A DNA stretch of 12,053 nucleotides from JAGPCH01 sp039810605 (GTDB lineage Bacteria; Bacteroidota; Ignavibacteria; Tepidaquicellales; Tepidaquicellaceae). The translations under genes and the position numbers were made by a program. The notes beneath the pieces are model-generated. The model made no database searches and had not been told where the DNA came from. It saw only the letters and a program-made list of their open reading frames with translations. Shown piece by piece: positions 6,456 to 12,053 of this stretch. The stretch's first letter is position 1. Every line of letters begins with the position of its first letter. The stretch lies in NCBI GenBank assembly GCA_039810605.1, contig JBDHXH010000076.1, forward strand, positions 1 through 12,053, read 5' to 3'.

Positions 6456-9125
6456 ATGAGAATTCTTGAAATACGTGCAACCCGCGGAGCAAATTACTGG
6501 AGCAATCATTGGAAGAGACTCATAATAATGAAACTCGATCTCGAAGACTACGAACAAAAGCCTTCCAATGTCATTGATAAATTTTATGAAAGACTGAATG
6601 AACTTCTTCCATCTCTTTACACACACACTTGCAGCTACGGAACTGAAGGCGGTTTCTTGAGGAGAGTAAAGGAAGGAACATGGGCAGGCCACATCATCGA
6701 ACATGTTGCTCTTGAAATTCAGACCATTGCGGGAATGGATACAGGCTTCGGCAGAACAAGAGAGACAGGCACTCCGGGAGTTTACAATGTAATATTCAGT
6801 TACGTCGAGGAAGAAGCGGGGAAGTTCGCAGCAAGATCATCCGTAGAACTTTTTCTTGACATCGCAGAGGGTAAGCCAATTGCGGATATCAGAAAAAAAT
6901 TAGACGACATCATTCAGCGCTTAAGAGAGATAAGAGAAGATGTCAGATTCGGACCAAGTACAGCATCAATAATTGATGAAGCAGAACAGCGCGGTATTCC
7001 TCATATCAGACTTAATGAAGATTCACTCGTTCAACTTGGTTACGGAATTTTTCAGAAGACGATTCAGGCTACAGTTACATGCAAGACAAATTTCATTTCG
7101 ACCGACATTGCAAGCGACAAGTTTCTTTCAAAAAATCTTCTTCAGAGCATGGGAGTTCCTGTTCCGAAGGGATACAAAATTTCTAGCGAGAGTGAAATTG
7201 AAGAAGTGATTGATTCAATAGGTTTCCCCGTTGCAGTAAAGCCGCTCGATTCAAATCATGGTAAAGGAATTACGGTTAATCTCAATTCAATTGAAGCAGT
7301 CAGGAATGCTTTTGAATCTGCAAAAAAATATTCATACAAAGTCATCATTGAAAAGTCTCTGACAGGAAATGATTTCCGTGCACTTGTAATCAATAACAGA
7401 CTGATTGCGGTAGCAGAGAGAATCCCTGCGTTTGTTCAGGGCGATGGCAAATCAACAATTTCACAACTGATTGAGATCATCAATTCGGATCCAAGGCGAG
7501 GTTATGGACATGAGAAAATCCTGACTCAAATCACTGCTGACGCAATGACAATGGGCATCCTTGAATTGAAGGGATACGATTTAGATACTGTTCTTAAGAA
7601 GGATGAAATTTGTTATCTGAAATCAACAGCAAACATTTCAACGGGAGGAACGGCAATTGACAGGACTGACGAAGTTCATCCCGACAACATTTTCATCTTC
7701 GAGCGGATTGCGCGCATCATAGGACTTGATGTAGCAGGCATTGACATTATCGCGCCGGATGTTACAACACCTCTTACTCAAAACGGCGGTGCAATAGTGG
7801 AAGTCAATGCTGCGCCTGGATTCAGAATGCATCTGGCACCATCGGAAGGCATCCCGCGCAACGTTGCAGAGCCTGTCGTGAATATGCTTTTTCCTCCCGG
7901 AGAGAAATTCAGAATTCCGATTATTGCCATCACGGGAACAAACGGAAAGACAACGACAACCCGTCTCATTGCTTACATAATGAAAAACATCGGCAAGAAT
8001 GTCGGCTATACTACAACCGAAGGAGTTTATGTCGGCAACAGGTTGATTCAAGCGGGAGACAATACCGGACCTGTTTCGGCGCAACTTGTGCTTCGCGATC
8101 CTACTGTTGAAATTGCAGTACTTGAAACGGCGCGCGGCGGGCTGCTTCGCGCGGGACTCGGGTTTGACTGCTGCGACATCGGTATTGTGATGAATGTAAC
8201 TGCCGATCATCTTGGTATTAAAGAAATTAATACGCTTGAAGATATGGCAAGAGTAAAATCCATTGTTGTAGAAAACGTTTTCAAAGACGGGTATGCAGTG
8301 CTCAATGCAGATGATAAGCTTGTATTGAAAATGAGAGAACGCATTAAGTCTCACATAGCTCTCTTCAGCATGGATGAAAATAATCCTGCAATTAAAGAGC
8401 ATACATCAACCGGCGGCATTGCCTGTGTTTATGAAAATAATTACATAACACTTCTGAAAGGACAATGGAAACTGCGCGTTGAAAAAGTCATCAACATTCC
8501 TCTCACATATTCCGGGAAGGCAGCGTTTATGATTCAGAACGTACTCGCGGCAACTCTTGCTTCATACATTCTTCACGGAGTAAGAATCGAAGACATAAGA
8601 TTTGGTTTGAATTCATTTGTTCCGTCAATTGCGCAAACACCCGGCAGACTTAATCTTATTGAAGTCGGAAATTTTTCAGTACTCATTGATTATGCTCATA
8701 ATCCCGCCGGAATGGAAGCACTCTCAAAATTCGTCGAGAAGCTTCCAAATAAAGTCAAGACAGGAGTCATCGCGGGAACAGGCGACAGAAGAGATGACGA
8801 CATTCGAAACATGGGAAGAACTGCGGCGAAAATGCTGACCAATATTATTATCCGTGAGGATGAAAGTCTGCGGGGAAGAGATGAAGGAGAAATACCTGCG
8901 CTCGTGATTGAAGGTATCAAGAGCGAGAATGAAAACATTCCGGTAAAAATAATTGAAGACGAAGTCGAAGCAATAAATTATGCATTAAAGAATGCGAAGA
9001 AGAATGAATTGCTTGTGTTGCTTCCGGATAATGTTCACAGGGCAATTGAAATAGTAAATAAATTCAGGGATAAACTTAACTCGGTTATTATTGAGCAGAG
9101 CGATATTCCGAATCGGGAAGCGTGA
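6456..9125 (+). CDS. cphA: Cyanophycin synthetase
   Basis: This 889-residue enzyme extends cyanophycin by ATP-dependent addition of Asp to the backbone and Arg to its side chain. It begins MRILEIRATRGANYWS, close to the family start, which supports the ATG at 6456. The N-terminal domain (to about 160) contains H79-I-I-E82-H83. An HxxEH zinc site of this kind has been described in some CphA N domains as a cryptic primer-making peptidase. The ATP-grasp domain (about 215-480) has KPLDSNHGKG at 262-271 and IVEVNAAPGF at 447-456. The Mur-ligase-like domain has P-loop GTNGKTTTT at 494-502, ETARGGLLRAGLGF at 557-570, DYAHNPAGM at 745-753 and GTGDRRDDD at 774-782. Length is canonical. The last four codons and the TGA stop lie inside the downstream heptamer array, so the extreme C-terminus (NREA) is repeat-derived. 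cphB lies just upstream, giving a storage-and-release pair. Confidence 0.97.
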   Translation: MRILEIRATRGANYWSNHWKRLIIMKLDLEDYEQKPSNVIDKFYERLNELLPSLYTHTCSYGTEGGFLRRVKEGTWAGHIIEHVALEIQTIAGMDTGFGRTRETGTPGVYNVIFSYVEEEAGKFAARSSVELFLDIAEGKPIADIRKKLDDIIQRLREIREDVRFGPSTASIIDEAEQRGIPHIRLNEDSLVQLGYGIFQKTIQATVTCKTNFISTDIASDKFLSKNLLQSMGVPVPKGYKISSESEIEEVIDSIGFPVAVKPLDSNHGKGITVNLNSIEAVRNAFESAKKYSYKVIIEKSLTGNDFRALVINNRLIAVAERIPAFVQGDGKSTISQLIEIINSDPRRGYGHEKILTQITADAMTMGILELKGYDLDTVLKKDEICYLKSTANISTGGTAIDRTDEVHPDNIFIFERIARIIGLDVAGIDIIAPDVTTPLTQNGGAIVEVNAAPGFRMHLAPSEGIPRNVAEPVVNMLFPPGEKFRIPIIAITGTNGKTTTTRLIAYIMKNIGKNVGYTTTEGVYVGNRLIQAGDNTGPVSAQLVLRDPTVEIAVLETARGGLLRAGLGFDCCDIGIVMNVTADHLGIKEINTLEDMARVKSIVVENVFKDGYAVLNADDKLVLKMRERIKSHIALFSMDENNPAIKEHTSTGGIACVYENNYITLLKGQWKLRVEKVINIPLTYSGKAAFMIQNVLAATLASYILHGVRIEDIRFGLNSFVPSIAQTPGRLNLIEVGNFSVLIDYAHNPAGMEALSKFVEKLPNKVKTGVIAGTGDRRDDDIRNMGRTAAKMLTNIIIREDESLRGRDEGEIPALVIEGIKSENENIPVKIIEDEVEAINYALKNAKKNELLVLLPDNVHRAIEIVNKFRDKLNSVIIEQSDIPNREA

Positions 9126-9240
9126 ATCGGGAAGCGGGAAGCGTGAATCGGGAAGCGGCAATCGGGAATCGTGAGTCGTGAATCGGGAAGCGGCAATCGT
9201 GAATCGTGAGTCGTGAATCGTGAGTCGTGAATCGGGAAAT
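9108..9240 (+). repeat. Heptanucleotide tandem array 2 (about 18-19 units)
   Basis: Eighteen full 7-mers run without a phase break from 9115 to 9240, preceded by a partial unit (CCGAATC) at 9108. Units are GTGAATC, GGGAAGC, GTGAGTC, GGCAATC and GGGAATC, with final unit GGGAAAT. The constant positions are the same as in array 1 (G1, A4, C7) and the orientation is the same. Two block duplications are visible. A 21-nt block at 9115-9135 is repeated exactly at 9136-9156. A 35-nt block at 9150-9184 recurs at 9185-9219 with one mismatch. The array covers the end of cphA (stop at 9123-9125) and all but the last two bases of the spacer to the convergent SGNH gene. The reverse strand is free of stop codons here, which yields a spurious ORF with HDSR- and IHASRF-type repeats. 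Confidence 0.95.
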
Positions 9241-9242
9241 TC

Positions 9243-10226
9243 CTAGTTACCAATTCCCAATCCTGAATTTTTTCTGATGGCACCGATTACCTTGTCCGTT
9301 CTCATTTCTCTACCCTCTGCTGTAAGATGATAAACAGTATCGAAGAAGAGGCTGTCGGGAAAGACTGTGTCTTCGGGTTTCATAATGATTGGAATTTTCA
9401 AACCATCCTTGAGCTGCTGTTCAAAATTTTTTATGGGCTTTAAATTCTTTTCATATTCTGTCTGCGGGTAGCTTGGAAAGGTGAAAAAAACTTTGCCACC
9501 GTGTTGCAGCACATAATCATAAAAGTCATTGAGGTCATCAATGCATTTCCCGTAATCTTCCTCTTTAAGATGAATGCGTCCGTGAATATCTTTGACACGT
9601 GCTTTGTCGAGATGACTCACCACGTCGCCATAAGAATTAAAAGCATGTCTTGAGTAAATCAAAGTGTCGTAGGAATTCAGTGCGGTTGTCGTGAAAACTT
9701 TTGCCTCCTTTAGCTTAAGGACCTTTCCGAAAACATAATTGAAAAATTCCTTGCGCAGATGCTGCGAGAGATCAACATAGTAGCCCGCCATCTGTTCATA
9801 GTAGTCGAAATTATGATTCACGAATTTTTCCCCTTCCGGATAAAGATGCATGGCATAAGAAAGAGTCTTGTAGTCAATCTTATCCAGATAGTATTCAATA
9901 GCAAGAACGACAATGTCGCCTTGCTTGAGATTGTACTTTACGTCATTCAGAATGAAATCAAGCCCAAAGTCGCCGTGAAGCCCCATGTTTACGACGTTAA
10001 TGCCGAGTTCATCATGAATTTTTTTTGAATCAAGACCGAATGCAAGATTGGAAGCTCCGACAAAAATAATTCTCGGAGAAGGAGTTGACTCGAGAAGCTT
10101 GTTCTTGTCAATTAACGCACCGTAAAAATTATTTTCATCATAAACAGTTTTTTCACGCGTAACTATCAAAGCTATAGTTCCGGCGACAAGTATTATAATC
10201 AAAAATATTTTTGTGAAAAACTTCAT
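9243..10226 (-). CDS. Membrane-anchored SGNH-like protein, partner of the MBOAT acyltransferase
   Basis: The 327-residue product has one N-terminal hydrophobic segment (residues about 4-22, FTKIFLIIILVAGTIALIV), so it is probably a signal anchor with the rest in the periplasm. RIIFVGASNLAFGLDS at 52-67 resembles SGNH/GDSL block I, with S59 as candidate nucleophile. NMGLHGDFGLDF at 80-91 fits block II. DTVYHLTAEG at 296-305 supplies the Asp-His pair (D296, H300). Such proteins sit beside AlgI-type MBOATs (compare AlgJ/AlgX and DltD) and help move acetyl groups onto exported glycans, which is the inferred role here. The gene starts 3 nt after the MBOAT stop and is surely co-transcribed with it. 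The stop at 9243-9245 directly abuts heptamer array 2. The exact acceptor is unknown, and the low similarity to named families leaves the subfamily open. Confidence 0.75.
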   Translation of the reverse strand: MKFFTKIFLIIILVAGTIALIVTREKTVYDENNFYGALIDKNKLLESTPSPRIIFVGASNLAFGLDSKKIHDELGINVVNMGLHGDFGLDFILNDVKYNLKQGDIVVLAIEYYLDKIDYKTLSYAMHLYPEGEKFVNHNFDYYEQMAGYYVDLSQHLRKEFFNYVFGKVLKLKEAKVFTTTALNSYDTLIYSRHAFNSYGDVVSHLDKARVKDIHGRIHLKEEDYGKCIDDLNDFYDYVLQHGGKVFFTFPSYPQTEYEKNLKPIKNFEQQLKDGLKIPIIMKPEDTVFPDSLFFDTVYHLTAEGREMRTDKVIGAIRKNSGLGIGN

Positions 10227-10229
10227 TGT

Positions 10230-11699
10230 TCAGAATTGAAAATAGATAAACTGTGAAGAAAGTTCAAATTGTCCGAAGAGAATTATTACTATTATGATAA
10301 AATAATAAACTGCCCATCTTACAATTGCGTTTCTTCTGTTCAATATGTCAATCACTCTTTCCTTCCTTTCTATCAATTCAACCAGTTGCAGGAATACGAT
10401 CAGCAAAATTGCCGTTGCGAAATCAAATAGGTTCTTATCCAGATACAAAACATGAAATCTTTCGGGTGTGAGTAACAGGCTGATATTGCTGATGCCGAAA
10501 AAAATATTCTTAACGATATACAGTGCAGTATCCAATCCGTCAGCTCTGAAAAAAATCCATGAGAAACCGACAAGTGTAAACGTAATTACTATCTGAATTA
10601 TCTTGTGCAGGAAACGTAGCCTGAATAATCCGGAGAGTTTGACAAACTTTTCCCTGAAGTCTTTTGTAACGATGCCCGTAATCAGATAGATTCCGTGAAG
10701 AGCGCCCCAGATTACAAATGTCCAGTTGGCGCCATGCCACAAACCGCTCACGAGAAAAGTGATGAAAAGATTGAAATACCATCTCGGAATTTTGACACGG
10801 TTTCCGCCCAGAGGAATGTAAAGATAATCTCTGAACCAGGTTGATAGCGAGATATGCCACCTTTTCCAGAATTCGCTTATTGATTTAGCAAAGTAAGGTC
10901 TGTTGAAATTCTGCATCAGGCGGAATCCCATTACGTTTGCTGCGCCGATTGCAATATCTGAATATCCCGAGAAGTCGCAATAAATCTGAAATGCAAAAAA
11001 GACAGTTGCAATCACAAGACTGATGCCTTCATAATTATGAGGATTATCATAGACCTGATTAACAAACACTGCGAGTCTGTCTGCAATGACTACCTTCTTG
11101 AACATTCCCCATGCCATCAGTTTCAGACCGTCAGTTACTCTTTTGTAATCAAAGCTATGTCTTTCATAGAACTGGTGAAGAAGATTCTGCGGTCTTTCAA
11201 TTGGACCGGCAACAAGTTGCGGATAGAACATTACATATAAGGAGTAGATGCCAAAATTTCTTTCAGCCTTTTGCCTTCCGCGATAAACTTCGATTACATA
11301 ACTTAAACTCTGAAATGTGTGAAAGGAAAGACCTATGGGAAGTATAAGACCAATGTCTTCAATGGGATAATTGATATATAATTCTTTTGATAATGCTGCA
11401 AATGTGTGGTTGAAAAAATTGAAGTACTTAAAAACAAAAAGAACCATGCACAAAGAAATTATGCTCATTATCAGGAACTTCCGTTTTTTTGCTCCTTCGG
11501 ATTTTTCGATATAAATACCTGCGATGTAATCTATAACAATTGTAACGACAAGGATCAGTATATACTCCGGAATAAATGCCATGTAGAAATAACAGCTTGC
11601 AGACAACAGTATTATCCACCGGAATTTTTGCGGAGAGACAAAATACAAAAGAGTTACAACAGGAAAGAAGATTAGGAACTGAACCGAATTAAACAGCAT
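10230..11699 (-). CDS. MBOAT family O-acyltransferase, AlgI-like
   Basis: This 489-residue polytopic membrane protein begins MLFNSVQFLIFFPVVTLLYF and carries about ten or more hydrophobic segments. Hallmarks of the AlgI/DltB-type MBOAT family are LPIGLSFHTFQSLSYVIEVY (120-139), YPQLVAGPIERP (159-170), FCDFSGYSDIA-like QIYCDFSGYSDIAIG (238-252), NFNRPYFAKSISEFWKRWH (264-282), YIPLGGNR (294-301) and SGLWHGANWTFVIWG (318-332). His322 is the presumed catalytic residue and His282 is also conserved. The family takes acyl groups from the cytoplasm and passes them across the membrane, usually to polysaccharides. The downstream SGNH protein (3-nt gap) is the likely extracytoplasmic partner. An in-frame TAG three codons upstream fixes the start. 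AGGA about 9 nt before the ATG could be a ribosome-binding site. No polymer synthesis gene is in view, so the acceptor glycan is unknown. Confidence 0.92.
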   Translation of the reverse strand: MLFNSVQFLIFFPVVTLLYFVSPQKFRWIILLSASCYFYMAFIPEYILILVVTIVIDYIAGIYIEKSEGAKKRKFLIMSIISLCMVLFVFKYFNFFNHTFAALSKELYINYPIEDIGLILPIGLSFHTFQSLSYVIEVYRGRQKAERNFGIYSLYVMFYPQLVAGPIERPQNLLHQFYERHSFDYKRVTDGLKLMAWGMFKKVVIADRLAVFVNQVYDNPHNYEGISLVIATVFFAFQIYCDFSGYSDIAIGAANVMGFRLMQNFNRPYFAKSISEFWKRWHISLSTWFRDYLYIPLGGNRVKIPRWYFNLFITFLVSGLWHGANWTFVIWGALHGIYLITGIVTKDFREKFVKLSGLFRLRFLHKIIQIVITFTLVGFSWIFFRADGLDTALYIVKNIFFGISNISLLLTPERFHVLYLDKNLFDFATAILLIVFLQLVELIERKERVIDILNRRNAIVRWAVYYFIIIVIILFGQFELSSQFIYFQF

Positions 11700-11792
11700 C
11701 GCCTGCTATCCTGCTTTTATTTTTCACTTTCAAAATTTTTCGATTCATCATTTTGACGCTAAACTTTCTGATGTGATTGTTTATTGCTATGA

Positions 11793-11936
11793 TTAAATTG
11801 ATTTCCCTGACTTTAAGTTTTTCTCATACATTTCCTTAAGATAGTCATCGGGTGTCAGGTAAAATAATGAACTAAGCAGTATTTTTGTATATAAAATTAA
11901 ATATAGTCCGTGATTAGTTTCTTGTCCGTATTTCCG
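11793..11936 (-). pseudogene. 3' remnant of an unidentified gene, 5' end lost
   Basis: On the reverse strand 47 codons are open from CGG at 11936 to the TAA at 11793-11795, bounded upstream by an in-frame TGA at 11939-11937. There is no plausible start codon at the upstream end. The translation reads like genuine protein: it starts RKYGQETNHGLYLILYTK, continues with a hydrophobic LLSSLFYL, and ends in a charged amphipathic helix containing TPDDYLKEMYEKN before KSGKSI-stop. It therefore looks like the C-terminus of a gene whose upstream part was removed by the adjacent hairpin/IS material. I do not recognise the family. In AT-rich DNA a 47-codon open frame can also occur by chance, so this is moderate support. 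It has the same orientation as the MBOAT gene, about 90 nt upstream of it. Confidence 0.5.
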
Positions 11937-11955
11937 TCAGGGCAAAAGTCCTGAC
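11936..11955. repeat. GTCAGG hairpin (8-bp stem, AAAA loop)
   Basis: GTCAGGGC (11936-11943) pairs with GTCCTGAC (11948-11955) around the loop AAAA, with one G-T/G-U pair. The stem is GC-rich in otherwise AT-rich surroundings and sits exactly where the gene remnant loses its open frame. No T-run follows closely on the plus side, so it is not a classic intrinsic terminator there. It may be an extragenic palindromic repeat or a piece of a mobile element. Confidence 0.6.
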
Positions 11956-11994
11956 ACCACAAAGAAAAGTTTTTCTCGGGGCTGTCCAAAAAGT

Positions 11995-12024
11995 ATTTTC
12001 ATTTTTAGGCTGTAAAATGAAAAT
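11995..12024. terminator. Perfect 11-bp AT-rich hairpin inside the IS-like end
   Basis: ATTTTCATTTT at 11995-12005 is the exact reverse complement of AAAATGAAAAT at 12014-12024, with the 8-nt loop TAGGCTGT. The loop repeats the GGCTGT found in the putative terminal repeat at 11980-11985. Hairpins just inside IS ends can block transcription entering from neighbouring genes or sequester the transposase leader. Either role is inferred. The palindrome itself is unambiguous. Confidence 0.55.
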
Positions 12025-12050
12025 TTGAAAAAATAATTTTCTTATATTTG
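12024..12050 (+). promoter_or_regulatory. Possible promoter reading off the right edge
   Basis: TATATTTG at 12043-12050 is a full match to TAnnTTTG. TTTG occurs at 12024-12027, but the spacer is only 15 nt, shorter than the usual 19-21. It could drive the presumed transposase gene beyond the window. Confidence 0.3.
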
Positions 12051-12053
12051 CAG

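Larger units (their letters stand above)
11700..12053. other. Gene-free right end: remnant, hairpins and IS terminus
   Basis: These 354 nt carry no intact gene. From left to right they hold an AT-rich leader of the MBOAT gene (11700-11792) in which I see no clear promoter, a gene remnant, a GTCAGG hairpin, a short A-rich link, and a probable insertion-sequence end containing a second hairpin. The parts are listed separately. Confidence 0.6.
11978..12053. mobile_element. Probable insertion-sequence terminus, cut by the right edge
   Basis: The sequence GGGGCTGTCCAAAAAG at 11978-11993 resembles the terminal inverted repeats of several transposon families, for example IS1182-like elements of Bacteroidota. 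It is followed by AT-rich DNA with a hairpin and a TATATTTG element immediately before the edge, as expected for the region in front of a transposase gene. The transposase, the opposite inverted repeat and any target duplication lie outside the window, so the family and even the element itself are inferred. Confidence 0.42.

Noticed and set aside
7638..8402. Long reverse-strand ORF (254 codons) inside cphA.
   Set aside because: It is antisense to the conserved ATP-grasp and Mur-ligase region of cphA. Its translation is rich in Cys, Arg and His with no recognisable motif, typical of a shadow frame.
9035..9283. Reverse-strand 82-codon ORF with HDSRF/IHASRF repeats.
   Set aside because: It is a translation of heptamer array 2 plus the antisense of the cphA end, and exists only because the reverse strand of the repeat lacks stops.
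11689..11751. A 20-codon Lys/Arg-rich reverse-strand ORF (MMNRKILKVKNK...) overlapping the MBOAT start by 11 nt, a possible leader peptide.
   Set aside because: It is very short, has no ribosome-binding site, and its low-complexity AT-rich composition is expected by chance.
11851..11958. A 9-bp inverted pair GGTGTCAGG (11851-11859) and CCTGACACC (11950-11958), suggesting a 108-nt miniature transposon.
   Set aside because: The left copy lies inside the protein-like open frame of the gene remnant (codons for LTP), no target duplication flanks the unit, and the right copy is better explained by the local GTCAGG hairpin.

Overview
The window most likely comes from a member of the Bacteroidota/Ignavibacteria (FCB) branch. 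It is AT-leaning, and most starts lack a Shine-Dalgarno sequence. One clear TTG-N20-TATTTTTG promoter matches the Bacteroidota -33/-7 type, and the homogentisate dioxygenase begins MPYYYKLGK, a start I associate with that branch. The lineage is inferred from these features, not from a search.

Layout. Positions 1-5259 are all on the minus strand. Reading with transcription, they hold a DinB-like metalloprotein and a Rieske-type oxygenase (12-nt gap, likely one operon). Then come a secreted TPR-repeat protein with its own promoter, thioredoxin reductase (18-nt gap) and homogentisate 1,2-dioxygenase, whose C-terminal part lies beyond the left edge. Positions 5403-9125 are on the plus strand and hold cyanophycinase followed by cyanophycin synthetase, a complete make-and-break pair for the nitrogen-storage polymer cyanophycin (multi-L-arginyl-poly-L-aspartate). 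Positions 9243-11699 are again on the minus strand and hold an AlgI-like membrane O-acyltransferase followed 3 nt later by a membrane-anchored SGNH-like protein, a typical polysaccharide O-acetylation pair.

The last 354 bases hold no intact gene. They contain the 3' remnant of a minus-strand gene (47 open codons, no start), a strong short hairpin, and what looks like the terminus of an insertion sequence running off the right edge, with an internal 11-bp hairpin and a possible outward promoter.

The most unusual feature is a pair of strictly 7-nt-periodic tandem repeat arrays, in the same orientation, at the two outer edges of the cyanophycin pair (5312-5409 and 9108-9240). They run into the genes: the upstream array supplies the annotated GTG start of the cyanophycinase, and the downstream array supplies the last codons and the TGA stop of the cyanophycin synthetase. 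Both arrays show 21-, 35- or 42-nt higher-order duplications, so they have expanded by copying blocks of heptamers. No CRISPR, tRNA or rRNA was seen.
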